Part shown: piece after piece, positions 1 to 8,170 of the stretch
How the letters are laid out: every line of letters begins with the position of its first letter
Position numbering within the stretch: the stretch's first letter is position 1
DNA from: Bacteroidaceae bacterium
Lineage (GTDB): Bacteria > Bacteroidota > Bacteroidia > Bacteroidales > Bacteroidaceae
Direction of reading: 5' to 3'
DNA length: 37,813 nt
Assembly: GCA_017427185.1 (NCBI GenBank)
Contig: JAFRTJ010000066.1
Location: forward strand, 1 to 37,813
The notes under the pieces: generated by a model
The model's database searches: none
The model's input: the letters and a program-made list of their open reading frames with translations, nothing else
What the model was told of the DNA's origin: nothing
Program-made: the position numbers and the translations under genes

Positions 1-103
1 TCGTTTTGTCATTTTTGCGCCCCAGCGTTTTTTTCTGGGTCTTATTATATATATATAAAACGCGTTAATATATTAATGCGTTAAGGAGAACCCTCACACA
101 CTG
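1..103. other. AT-rich, palindrome-containing left edge
   Basis: No gene is seen here. The first ten bases match part of the octamer repeat found at 104-140 but in the opposite orientation. Then come a CCCAG/CTGGG hairpin (about 23-41), an alternating TA tract (about 46-58) and a near-perfect palindrome at 59-82 whose arms read AACGC and GCGTT around TTAATATATTAA. Inverted octamers around an AT-rich centre resemble an origin or a protein-binding locus, but that is inference only. Confidence 0.5.
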
Positions 104-140
104 AAAACGACAAAACGACAAAACGACAAAACGACATTTT
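104..140 (-). repeat. Octamer tandem repeat, left copy of a 37-nt inverted repeat
   Basis: Four perfect copies of AAAACGAC occupy 104-135, followed by ATTTT. The whole 37-nt block is the exact reverse complement of 13868-13904. Together the two copies bracket the restriction-modification locus, the unknown three-gene cassette and the primase-helicase operon. There are no spacers, so this is not a CRISPR array, and no transposase gene lies between the copies. Confidence 0.9.
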
Positions 141-164
141 GGGGGAAAGAGGGTGGATGGGATT

Positions 165-189
165 CTCCTTCCGAAAAAATAATCGGAGG
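165..189. other. Small hairpin before hsdR
   Basis: CTCCTTCCGA at 165-174 can pair with TCGGAGG at 183-189, with one bulged base and an A-rich loop. No T-run follows directly, so it is weak as a terminator. It lies just upstream of the proposed hsdR promoter and could insulate it from upstream transcription. Confidence 0.3.
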
Positions 190-193
190 TGAA

Positions 194-225
194 TGTGTGG
201 GATTCATTTTTTCTTGCTAACTTTG
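194..225 (+). promoter_or_regulatory. Bacteroidetes-type promoter for hsdR
   Basis: TAACTTTG at 218-225 matches the Bacteroidetes -7 consensus TAnnTTTG. Exactly 20 nt upstream, TGTG (194-197) is a three-of-four match to the -33 TTTG. Transcription would start near 231. This puts the promoter inside the GTG-extended reading frame and favours the ATG at 258 as the hsdR start. Confidence 0.55.
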
Positions 226-257
226 TAGGCGAAAGAATAAAAAAACTGCAGAATGAT

Positions 258-2618
258 ATGCCAGTAAAAAGCGCAACATTTGCCGACATTCATCTGAGTG
301 AGGAAGATATCAAGTCCCGCTATATCCAGCCGGCACTGGAAGATAAAGGGTGGGACAAGTACCACATGCGGCTGGAGTTTCCCTATACTCCAGGTCAGAT
401 TGTTGTGCAAGGCTCGCTGAAACACCGCAAACGGGGTAAGCGAGTCGATTACCTGCTATTTACGGAAGATAACTACCCCATTGCCGTCGTCGAGGCAAAG
501 GATAGGAAACATGCCCCTGCCGACGGCATCCAGCAGGCCATTGACTATGCCCACGACTTGGATTTGCCCTTTGCTTATGCCAGCAATGGCGAGAAGTTCG
601 TGGAGCACGACATGAATACAGGTGCTGAGCAGACCTTCGGAATGGATGAATTTCCAACTCCTTTAGCGCTGCGTGAACGTCACCGCCAATGGATGTACGA
701 AAACAAGAACCTTACCGACGAGGGAGCCCACCTTCTGGATATTCCCTACTATAGCGATAGCGACAGTTACCCACCACGCTACTATCAACGTATTGCCATC
801 AATAAGGTGATAGAAGCTGTGGCTTGCGGCAGGAATCGCATCCTGTTGGTGATGGCAACTGGTACTGGCAAGACTTACACCGCCTTCCAGATTATTCACC
901 GTCTGCATGCCTCAGGACTCATGAAACGCATCCTCTACCTGGCTGACCGCAATATTCTGATAGACCAAACCATGCGGCAGGATTTCAAACCTTTCCGCAA
1001 GGTGATGTCGAAGGTGCAAGGCAAGAGTGCCGAAGGTGGATTTGAAATCTACATGAGCCTCTATGGTCAGTGGGTGAAGAATGAAAAGGAAATGCAACCT
1101 GGCGAGAAGCAGCCCTACGAGAGCTATGCGCGTGATTTCTTCGACCTGATAGTAGTGGACGAGTGCCACCGCAGCAGCATCGACGAGGACAAGCAGTGGC
1201 ATCGTATTCTGACCTATTTCAATGAATCCACCCAGATAGGTCTCACCGCCACCCCTAAGAGTGTGGAGGGTGCCGATAACATCGAATATTTCGGGTTGCC
1301 CGTCTTCACCTACTCGCTACGCCAGGGCATCGCCGACGGCTACCTGGCTCCCTATCGCGTCACGAAGTCGTTTATCAGCGTCGACATGGAAGGCTATGTG
1401 GCTGAGGAAGGCGAGCAGGATCTCTTCGGCAAGGAACTGGAAGAGAGCATATACACCCGCAACAGTTTTGGTCGTGAGATACATATCACAGAGCGGCAGA
1501 AGGTGGTGGCCCACCGCATCACACAGATGATGAAGGTGGTGGGACGCATGACCAAGACCATCGTCTTCTGTCCTGATCAGGAGGAGGCAGCCATTATGCG
1601 AGAATTGCTGATAGCGATGAATCTGGATATGGTGAAACGCTACCCCAATTATATAGTGCGCATCACCAGTGATGACCGAGTGGGCAAGGCATTGCTCGAC
1701 AACTTTATCGACCCCTATGAGTCTTGCCCCGTTATCGCTACTACCAGCGACCTGCTGACAACGGGTGTGGATTGCAAGACCTGCGGATTGATTGTAATCG
1801 ACAAGGAGGTGAGCAACCCCTCTACCTTCAAGCAGATGATAGGCCGCGGCACCCGAATCTTCGAGAAGAAAGATAAGATGAACTTCGAGATTCTGGACTT
1901 CCGCCAAGCCACTCGCTGGTTTGACGGCTTCGACGACCCTGTGGAGCCTATAGATTATGGTGAACGCGGTGGCGACTCTGGTGACTCAGGCGAAAAACCA
2001 GATAAGCCTGATAAGCCCGACGACGACGATAAACACGAACCTCACAAGAAACATTTCGTCGAAGGGCACGATATCAAGATAGTACACGAGGTAGTGCAGT
2101 TCCTGGGCGAGGACGGCAAGACGCTATTTACTGAGCGTCTCACCGACTTCACCCGCAAGGCCATCAAGAAGCATTTCCCCACGCTGGACGCATTCCGTGG
2201 TGCCTGGGCGCACGCAAACAAAAAACAGGCTATCATCGACGAGTTGGCAGAAAACAACGTTCTGCTAGATGCCGTGCGCGAGGAGAACCCCTCCCTGCAG
2301 GATTGCGACTACTTCGACATCATCTGCCATGTGGCTTTTGACCAGAAACCGCTGACGAGAAAAGAGCGCATAGAGGGTGTCAAGAAGCGCAATTATCTGG
2401 CCAAATACGAGGGTAGTGCCCGAAAGGTGATTGAAGGCCTGATGGAGAAATATGGCGAGGTGGGTGTGACGAACATCGAGAACCCGCAGATTCTCTCGCT
2501 CAACCCCTTTGCACAGATAGCCAAGCGTCCTCGTATCATGAAGGGCATCTTCAAGAGTCCTGAAGAATACAATGAGGCAGTAAGAGATTTAGAGAACGAA
2601 TTATATAGTGTTGGATAA
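258..2618 (+). CDS. hsdR: Type I restriction endonuclease, R (restriction/translocation) subunit
   Basis: This is the motor and nuclease subunit of a type I restriction-modification enzyme. It translocates DNA with ATP and cuts away from the unmethylated recognition site. Numbered from the ATG at 258 (786 aa), a PD-(D/E)xK-like site is visible near residues 63-81 (VDYLL ... VVEAKD). It is followed by SF2 helicase motifs: Walker A ATGTGKT near 200-206, DECH near 301-304, TATP near 330-333 and QMIGRGTRI near 545-555. An acidic Asp/Lys/Pro-rich linker near 595-625 separates the motor from an EcoEI-R-type C-terminal region that would contact the methylase. The reading frame extends to a GTG at 189, but the promoter-like TAACTTTG at 218-225 lies within that extension. 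The gene heads an operon with the Sel1 gene 17 nt downstream. Confidence 0.93.
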   Translation: MPVKSATFADIHLSEEDIKSRYIQPALEDKGWDKYHMRLEFPYTPGQIVVQGSLKHRKRGKRVDYLLFTEDNYPIAVVEAKDRKHAPADGIQQAIDYAHDLDLPFAYASNGEKFVEHDMNTGAEQTFGMDEFPTPLALRERHRQWMYENKNLTDEGAHLLDIPYYSDSDSYPPRYYQRIAINKVIEAVACGRNRILLVMATGTGKTYTAFQIIHRLHASGLMKRILYLADRNILIDQTMRQDFKPFRKVMSKVQGKSAEGGFEIYMSLYGQWVKNEKEMQPGEKQPYESYARDFFDLIVVDECHRSSIDEDKQWHRILTYFNESTQIGLTATPKSVEGADNIEYFGLPVFTYSLRQGIADGYLAPYRVTKSFISVDMEGYVAEEGEQDLFGKELEESIYTRNSFGREIHITERQKVVAHRITQMMKVVGRMTKTIVFCPDQEEAAIMRELLIAMNLDMVKRYPNYIVRITSDDRVGKALLDNFIDPYESCPVIATTSDLLTTGVDCKTCGLIVIDKEVSNPSTFKQMIGRGTRIFEKKDKMNFEILDFRQATRWFDGFDDPVEPIDYGERGGDSGDSGEKPDKPDKPDDDDKHEPHKKHFVEGHDIKIVHEVVQFLGEDGKTLFTERLTDFTRKAIKKHFPTLDAFRGAWAHANKKQAIIDELAENNVLLDAVREENPSLQDCDYFDIICHVAFDQKPLTRKERIEGVKKRNYLAKYEGSARKVIEGLMEKYGEVGVTNIENPQILSLNPFAQIAKRPRIMKGIFKSPEEYNEAVRDLENELYSVG

Positions 2619-2635
2619 CTAATAAAATTAACTCC

Positions 2636-4225
2636 ATGAAAAAAAATTATTGTTTATTTGTCCTATTTCATTTGATATTTGCTGTCACGGCAGTTGCGCA
2701 AACGAGCGACATTCAACAATTAATCGAAAAAGCTAATCAAGGAGATGCCAAAGCGCAAAATGAACTTGCCATTCGCTTTGAAAACGGTGATGGCGTTTCA
2801 AAAGACCTTGCACAGGCATTCAACTTGTATAGGAAAGCCGCTGAACAAGGATATGAATTTGCTCAATATAACCTTGGCTTATGTTATGAAAACGGTCGGG
2901 GCGTAAACAAAGATATTCCGCAAGCTATTGAATGGTATAGGAAAGCCGCTGAACAAGGATTTGGACATGCATTCTACAAACTGGGCTTTTTCTATCATTG
3001 TGGTTTAGGCGTGCCAAAGAACAGGCAACAGTCAAGGGAGTATTTGCTTAATGCTTTGCGGTTAGGTGTCGAGAGTCGGGAATTAACTCTTCAGTTATTT
3101 GAGCAGATAGCGAACGAATACAAGTTACACGCTGAACAAGGAAATGCCGAAGCACAGTTTTATCTTAGCGAGTGTTACAGAATGGGAGAGGGGATTCCTA
3201 AGGACATGGCGCAGTGTGTTTTCTGGTGCAGAAAAGCCGCCGAACAAGGAAATGCCGAAGCACAGGAAAATCTTGGCTATTATTACATGACAGGTAATGG
3301 GGTTCCTAAGGATGAAGCGAAGGCTGAATTCTGGTACAGAAAAGCCGCAAATCAAGGAACCGCTAATGCACAATACTATCTAGGCGATTTTTATTTAAAA
3401 GGTATAGTCGTTCCAAAAGACACTGCACAGGCAGTTAATTGGCATATAAAATCTTCAGAAAATGGGAACCGGGATGCATCACTCAAACTTGCCGAATTTT
3501 ATGAAAAGGGTATCGGCGTATCCCAAGATATTGTTCAGGCATACAAATATTACTCGAAAGCTGTCGAACAAGGTTATTGGCCTGCCAAAGAGAATGTAAA
3601 GAAACTTTGTGACATCGTAGAATTAATCGAATTAGCTGATCAAGGAGATGCCGAAGCACAGAATCAAGTTGGCGTTATTTTCTTTAATGGTGAGCTCGTA
3701 GATGAGAACTTTGAGGAGGCTGTGAAATGGTTCAGAAAAGCCGCTAATTTGGGGAATGCTGATGCACAAAATAATCTTGGCCATTGTTACTTTTATGGTC
3801 TTGGCGTAACTGAGGACATTCCGCAAGCTATTGAATGGTATAGAAAAGCCGCAAATAAAGGAATCGCTGATGCACAATTCCGCCTTGGTGATTACTACTA
3901 TATAAAAAAGAACTATGTCCAGGCAGTGAGTTGGTTCAGAAAAGCCGCAAATAAAGGAAACGCTGATGCACAATACAGCCTTGGTAAGTGTTATGACCAT
4001 GGGTATGGTGTGCCTGTGAACCATGCCGAAAGTATAAAATGGATAAGGAAAGCCGCTGAACAAGGAGTTGCTGAAGCACAGTGTAACCTTTGCCGTTCTT
4101 ACCTAACTGGTATAGGCGTAACTAAGGACTTTGCTAAGGCTATAGAATGGTGCAAAAAAGCCGCTGAACAAGGTCATGGAGAGGCCAAAGCGTTATTGGA
4201 ATTATTATTGAAGAGTACAGACTGA
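2636..4225 (+). CDS. Exported Sel1-repeat (TPR-like) protein inside the hsd operon
   Basis: The 529-aa protein starts with a Sec-type signal peptide (MKKNYCLFVLFHLIFAVTAVAQ), probably cleaved after AVAQ or nearby; there is no lipobox Cys. The rest is about eleven Sel1-like repeats of roughly 36 residues with the recurring pattern 'AEAQ..LG..Y..G.GV.KD...A..WYRKAAEQG', an alpha-helical solenoid used for protein binding. A short non-repeat helix near 145-165 and another near 320-335 interrupt the series. The gene sits 17 nt after hsdR, and its stop ends one base before the hsdM ATG, so it is co-transcribed with them. By eye its codons are more AT-rich than those of hsdR and hsdM. An exported solenoid protein has no known role in type I restriction; it could be cargo, or it could act in the envelope arm of a combined defence locus. 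Confidence 0.88.
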   Translation: MKKNYCLFVLFHLIFAVTAVAQTSDIQQLIEKANQGDAKAQNELAIRFENGDGVSKDLAQAFNLYRKAAEQGYEFAQYNLGLCYENGRGVNKDIPQAIEWYRKAAEQGFGHAFYKLGFFYHCGLGVPKNRQQSREYLLNALRLGVESRELTLQLFEQIANEYKLHAEQGNAEAQFYLSECYRMGEGIPKDMAQCVFWCRKAAEQGNAEAQENLGYYYMTGNGVPKDEAKAEFWYRKAANQGTANAQYYLGDFYLKGIVVPKDTAQAVNWHIKSSENGNRDASLKLAEFYEKGIGVSQDIVQAYKYYSKAVEQGYWPAKENVKKLCDIVELIELADQGDAEAQNQVGVIFFNGELVDENFEEAVKWFRKAANLGNADAQNNLGHCYFYGLGVTEDIPQAIEWYRKAANKGIADAQFRLGDYYYIKKNYVQAVSWFRKAANKGNADAQYSLGKCYDHGYGVPVNHAESIKWIRKAAEQGVAEAQCNLCRSYLTGIGVTKDFAKAIEWCKKAAEQGHGEAKALLELLLKSTD

Positions 4226-4226
4226 A

Positions 4227-5771
4227 ATGGCAGTAGGAAACTTAGTAAAACGACTACAGGACATCATGCGCAAGGATGCTGGTATCAATGGCGATGCACA
4301 GCGTATTGAGCAAATGGTATGGATGTTCTTCCTGAAAGTATATGATGCAGCAGAAGAGGATTGGGAGCTGGATGCTGAAGATAAGGGTGAAACCTTCAAG
4401 AGCATTATCCCCGAACCACTCCGCTGGCGCAACTGGGCGCCATCAAAAGATAAGGAAGGCAAATTGAAGAGTGACTTCCTGACAGGACAGCTCCTGTTGG
4501 ACTTCATCAACGAAAAGTTGTTCCGAGTTCTAAAAGGTGAGGATAGTCTTGATGGAGAAATCAAAGGCATCAAAGTGACGCGAGAGACAGCCCGACATCA
4601 GGCCGTTGTGCGGGATGTGTTCCAAGAGGTGAACCAGTATATGAAGAACGGTGTGTTGCTGCGCCAGATGATTGACGAGATAGACGCCGTCGACCTGCTT
4701 GACTCAGCAGAGAGCCACCAGTTTGGCGATATGTACGAGACGCTGCTGAAAGACCTTCAGGCAGCGGGCAATGCAGGTGAGTTCTATACCCCACGCCCCT
4801 TAACGGATTTCACCGTCGAGCATCTTGATCCCAAGTTGGGCGAATTGATGGGTGACTTGGCAGCAGGTACTGGCGGCTTTATCATCTCCACATTGAAGTA
4901 TTTGGAAAAACAAAAAAAGACTGCTAAAGATGAAGAGCTTTTCCAACAGTCAGTAATGGGTCAGGAATGGAAGCCTTTCCCCTATCTGTTGGGTGTCACG
5001 AATATCATGCTTCACGGCATCAAAGACCCAGAGTTTTTCCACATGGACTCCCTCGGCAAGAACATGAGCGAGTACCAGGAGGAAGGCAAGCTGGACACCA
5101 TTGCGATGAATCCCCCATACGGAGGTGCTACTGACTCTGCCACGAAGATGAACTTCAAGGCAGAGTATCGTTCATCGGAAACTGCCGACCTCTTTATGGT
5201 GCTGATCATGCAACGATTGAACAGAGGAGGCCGTGCAGGTGTGGTGGTGCCTGATGGTTTTCTGTTCGGAACGGATGGTGCAAAGTTAGCCATTAAGAAA
5301 AGGCTTCTGACAGAGTTTAATTTGCACACCATTATCCGTCTGCCTGGTAGTGTGTTCTCACCCTATACGAGCATTGCCACCAATATCCTGTTCTTCGACA
5401 ACGAACGGGCAGAAGGTGCCCCAAAGGGGTATAAGACGCGTGAAACATGGTTCTACCGCCTGGATATGCCTGAGGGCTACAAGCATTTTTCTAAAACACG
5501 CCCCATCCTGAATAGTCATTTCGATGTGGTGAACGAGTGGTGGCAGAACCGACAGGTATTAGAGGATGGTGGGAAGTCTCGCTGCTTCACGGCACAGGAG
5601 CTTGTTGACCTGCAGTACAACCTCGACCAATGCAAGTTCCCCAAGGACGAAGAAGAAGTGCTGCGCCCCGAAGAGCTCCTGAAGCAATATCACGAGAAAC
5701 GTGCTGCTCTTGATGCTAAGATAGACCAGACGCTTTCAGAGATACAGCAGCTATTAGGAATAGACCTATAG
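4227..5771 (+). CDS. hsdM: Type I restriction-modification DNA methyltransferase, M subunit
   Basis: This is the N6-adenine methyltransferase subunit. With HsdS it methylates the recognition site, and with HsdR it forms the restriction complex. The 514-aa protein has an N-terminal helical HsdM_N region (about 1-140). The catalytic domain follows, with the SAM-binding motif DLAAGTGGF at about 210-218 and the catalytic NPPY at about 295-298. A predicted helical tail ends the protein and probably binds HsdS. Length and motif order are normal for the family. Its ATG lies one base after the stop of the Sel1 gene. Its stop codon (TAG, 5769-5771) falls within the first unit of a 9-bp tandem repeat that fills the gap to the next gene. 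Confidence 0.95.
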   Translation: MAVGNLVKRLQDIMRKDAGINGDAQRIEQMVWMFFLKVYDAAEEDWELDAEDKGETFKSIIPEPLRWRNWAPSKDKEGKLKSDFLTGQLLLDFINEKLFRVLKGEDSLDGEIKGIKVTRETARHQAVVRDVFQEVNQYMKNGVLLRQMIDEIDAVDLLDSAESHQFGDMYETLLKDLQAAGNAGEFYTPRPLTDFTVEHLDPKLGELMGDLAAGTGGFIISTLKYLEKQKKTAKDEELFQQSVMGQEWKPFPYLLGVTNIMLHGIKDPEFFHMDSLGKNMSEYQEEGKLDTIAMNPPYGGATDSATKMNFKAEYRSSETADLFMVLIMQRLNRGGRAGVVVPDGFLFGTDGAKLAIKKRLLTEFNLHTIIRLPGSVFSPYTSIATNILFFDNERAEGAPKGYKTRETWFYRLDMPEGYKHFSKTRPILNSHFDVVNEWWQNRQVLEDGGKSRCFTAQELVDLQYNLDQCKFPKDEEEVLRPEELLKQYHEKRAALDAKIDQTLSEIQQLLGIDL

Positions 5772-5802
5772 CAACTATAGCAACTATAGAAAACTATAGC
5801 AA
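5766..5802 (+). repeat. Short tandem repeat (CTATAGCAA, four units)
   Basis: Units start at 5766, 5775, 5784 and 5794. The third is degenerate and one base longer (CTATAGAAAA). The array overlaps the hsdM stop codon and fills most of the 66-nt gap before the four-helix-bundle gene. CTATAG is itself a palindrome. Slippage would change the intergenic distance but not a coding frame. Confidence 0.8.
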
Positions 5803-5837
5803 CCGCAGAAAGAAGTGAAACCTAAAAGAAAGAACTC

Positions 5838-6584
5838 ATGGCAAAAGATAGCGATAAACCCTTCAAGAGCATCTTCCGGCAGGTGCCGAAATGGCAGGAC
5901 CTCTGGTTCTACCAGAAGACACAGGTGCTCTACCAGATGACCTACGTCTTCTGCGAGCGCTTTCTGCCAAAATGGGGCGACCGCACGGTTGACCAAATGG
6001 TGCAGGCCGCTCGTGCTGGCAAGCAGAACATCGTGGAGGGTACTGAGGACGGCAAGACATCTACGCAGATGGAACTCCAGCTGCTCAATGTTGCCAGGTC
6101 GAGTATTGGGGAGTTGCGGCAGGACTACGAAGACTTTCTGAAATCACGTCAGTTGCACCAGTGGACGCCCGACGACGAGCGCTTTCAGCCTATGCAGGAC
6201 TTTACCAAGAGTCACAACGTGCTCAGCGACTATGAGCCGTACTTTGAGAAATGGTCGGCTGAGGAGATGGCGAATATAGGGTTGACGCTTTGTTTCCAGG
6301 TGGACACGATGATGAACAAATACATGGAGAGCCTGGAGCGCACTTTTGTCACCGAAGGAGGCATCAAGGAACGCATGCACGCTGCTCGCACAGGCTATCG
6401 CCAGCAGCAGGACAAGCGCCTTGCTGAATTGGAGCAGGCAGTCCCCGCCTTGCAGCAGCAGTTAGCGCAGGCGCAAGCGGAGGCGGCTGAGTGGAAAGCC
6501 AAATACGAAGATTTGAAGCAGCGCGCCCTCAAGGCATACCAGGAACAGAAAGAAGAAATAGAAAAGTTGAAAAAAGCCCTATGA
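5838..6584 (+). CDS. Four-helix-bundle protein with coiled-coil tail, within the hsd operon
   Basis: The 248-aa protein resembles the S23/four-helix-bundle family, specifically the 'four helix bundle suffix domain' type. Residues 1-175 hold the bundle with the family-like stretch 'DQMVQAARAGKQNIVEGTE' and 'LNVARSSIGELRQDYEDFL'. Residues 185-248 form a Gln/Ala/Glu/Lys-rich coiled coil. Relatives are found in intervening sequences of rRNA genes and beside restriction genes, but their biochemical role is not established to my knowledge. The stop overlaps the hsdS start as ATGA (6581-6584), so translation of hsdS is probably coupled to this gene. That placement suggests a partner of HsdS or a regulator of its dosage; this is inference. 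Confidence 0.85.
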   Translation: MAKDSDKPFKSIFRQVPKWQDLWFYQKTQVLYQMTYVFCERFLPKWGDRTVDQMVQAARAGKQNIVEGTEDGKTSTQMELQLLNVARSSIGELRQDYEDFLKSRQLHQWTPDDERFQPMQDFTKSHNVLSDYEPYFEKWSAEEMANIGLTLCFQVDTMMNKYMESLERTFVTEGGIKERMHAARTGYRQQQDKRLAELEQAVPALQQQLAQAQAEAAEWKAKYEDLKQRALKAYQEQKEEIEKLKKAL

Positions 6585-8068
6585 ACGCACAACAGTTACG
6601 CAACTCCATACTGCAAGAAGCCATAGAGGGGCGCCTTGTACCTCAAGACCCCAACGACGAGCCAGCAAGCGTATTGCTGAATCGCATCCGTGCAGAAAAG
6701 AAGCGACTCGTAAAGGAAGGCAAGCTCAAAAAGAAAGACCTCGAAGAAACACCTATCTCCGAGGATGAAAAGCCGTTTGAGATACCAGATAGTTGGGAGT
6801 GGGTGAGATTGTCAAAACTATGCTCAAGGTTTTCTACAGGTCCTTTTGGTACCATGGTTCATAAAGAAGATTATGTGGAAACAAATGGATTTCCATTGAT
6901 TAATCCCACAAATATTATAAATGGAGAAATCTGTAGGGATGGTATTAAGATGGTTTCTAAATCAAAATACGGTGAATTGAGCACTTATGTTTTACAAACA
7001 AATGACATTGTATTAGCACGAAGAGGCGATTTAAGTAAGATTGCCATAGTCTCCCAAAATGAAGAAGGTTGGCTTGCTGGTACAGGAGCTTTTTTTATGC
7101 ATATTTTTGATGGAGTTTTCTTGCCTTATTTTGTTAGGTTATATACATCATCATATTGTCAAGGTTATTTGTTATCTCAGAGTGTAGGTGGAACAATGAA
7201 TAATTTAAATCAGTCATTATTGGCAGATTTTCTCATGCCTCTTCCCCCTCTTGCTGAGCAGAAACGCATTGTTGCGAAAATAGAAGAGTTGCTTCCAAAG
7301 GTGGAGGAATATGGAAAGGCACAAGATGCACTCAACAAACTTAATGAGGAACTGCCGGAGAAACTTAAGAAGAGTGTCCTCCAAGAAGCCATAACAGGAA
7401 AGTTAGTGCCACAAAACCCTAACGACGAGCCAGCAAGCACCTTGCTGAACCGTATCCGTGAGGAAAAGAAGCGACTCGTCAAGGAAGGTAAACTCAAAAA
7501 GAAAGACCTCGAAGAAACTCCAATCTCCGAGGACGAAATACCATTTGAGATTCCTGATAGTTGGGAGTGGTGCAGATTAGGTTGGATTGGTGATTGGGGA
7601 GCAGGAGCTACACCTGCTAAGGGTAATCCTGAATATTACGATAATGGAACCATACCTTGGCTTAGAACAGGAGAATTAAATAATGCCTTTGTTTACGATT
7701 CCGAAATAAAGGTGACTCCAAAGGCCTTGGAAAAATGTTCATTGCGTATGTGTAATGTTGGGGATGTTCTCATTGCTATGTATGGAGCAACAATAGGTAA
7801 AGTGGCAATTGCTGGTATTGAATTAACAACAAATCAAGCATGTTGTGCCTGCACTCCTTACGAGATATACAATAAGTATCTGTTGTATTATCTTATGGCA
7901 AGCAAAAAAACATTCATCGAAATGGGAGAAGGAGGTGCACAACCCAATATTTCGAGAGAAAAGATAATAGCATTCCCTTTCCCTCTTCCCCCTCTCGCAG
8001 AGCAGCACCGCATTGTGGCGAAGATAGAAGAGTTGTTCAAAGAAATAGACAAGCTGAAGGCAGGATAA
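6581..8068 (+). CDS. hsdS: Type I restriction-modification specificity subunit
   Basis: This is the DNA-recognition subunit of the type I complex. The 495-aa protein has two target-recognition domains, about residues 72-218 and 328-470. Each ends in the conserved stretch LPPLAEQ.RIVAKIEEL, which starts the central and C-terminal spacer helices. The 64 residues before each domain (11-74 and 267-330) are 58/64 identical, a strong internal duplication. The recognition domains are AT-rich compared with the spacers, as expected if they are exchanged horizontally. The frame is open further upstream (to 6491), but the ATGA overlap with the preceding gene and the family-like N-terminus MNAQQLRNSILQEAIEG make 6581 the start. 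A terminator follows the stop. Confidence 0.95.
   Translation: MNAQQLRNSILQEAIEGRLVPQDPNDEPASVLLNRIRAEKKRLVKEGKLKKKDLEETPISEDEKPFEIPDSWEWVRLSKLCSRFSTGPFGTMVHKEDYVETNGFPLINPTNIINGEICRDGIKMVSKSKYGELSTYVLQTNDIVLARRGDLSKIAIVSQNEEGWLAGTGAFFMHIFDGVFLPYFVRLYTSSYCQGYLLSQSVGGTMNNLNQSLLADFLMPLPPLAEQKRIVAKIEELLPKVEEYGKAQDALNKLNEELPEKLKKSVLQEAITGKLVPQNPNDEPASTLLNRIREEKKRLVKEGKLKKKDLEETPISEDEIPFEIPDSWEWCRLGWIGDWGAGATPAKGNPEYYDNGTIPWLRTGELNNAFVYDSEIKVTPKALEKCSLRMCNVGDVLIAMYGATIGKVAIAGIELTTNQACCACTPYEIYNKYLLYYLMASKKTFIEMGEGGAQPNISREKIIAFPFPLPPLAEQHRIVAKIEELFKEIDKLKAG
6611..6802 (+). repeat. Internal direct repeat of hsdS, copy 1
   Basis: This 192-nt segment encodes residues 11-74 of HsdS and aligns without gaps to 7379-7570. 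The encoded proteins match at 58 of 64 positions. The DNA differs mainly at third positions. It can serve as a substrate for homologous exchange of the recognition domain that lies between the copies. Confidence 0.85.
7379..7570 (+). repeat. Internal direct repeat of hsdS, copy 2
   Basis: Second copy of the 192-nt repeat, encoding HsdS residues 267-330. It precedes the second recognition domain exactly as copy 1 precedes the first. See the copy at 6611-6802. Confidence 0.85.
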
Positions 8069-8098
8069 AAGTCAGAAAGACTGACAACCTGTCACCAC

Positions 8099-8134
8099 CC
8101 ATTATGCAGAGACATAATGGTATCGTTTTTGTTT
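8099..8134 (+). terminator. Intrinsic terminator after hsdS
   Basis: CCATTATG (8099-8106) and CATAATGG (8113-8120) form an 8-bp stem with a 6-nt loop, followed by a T-rich tail TATCGTTTTTGTTT (8121-8134). A smaller GTCAG/CTGAC hairpin at 8071-8085 precedes it. This closes the hsd operon before the unknown three-gene cassette. Confidence 0.75.
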
Positions 8135-8170
8135 GATGTTTAAGAAAAACTACACCCATAATTTTTCACC

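Noticed and set aside
104..140. CRISPR array interpretation of the octamer arrays
   Set aside because: The units are in perfect tandem with no spacers, are only 8 nt long, and no cas genes are present.
189..257. GTG start of hsdR at 189
   Set aside because: The proposed promoter lies within this segment, and the encoded 23 residues do not resemble the family N-terminus.
6581..8068. Phase-variable hsdS inversion system
   Set aside because: There is only one hsdS gene, its internal repeats are direct rather than inverted, and no site-specific recombinase is in the window.
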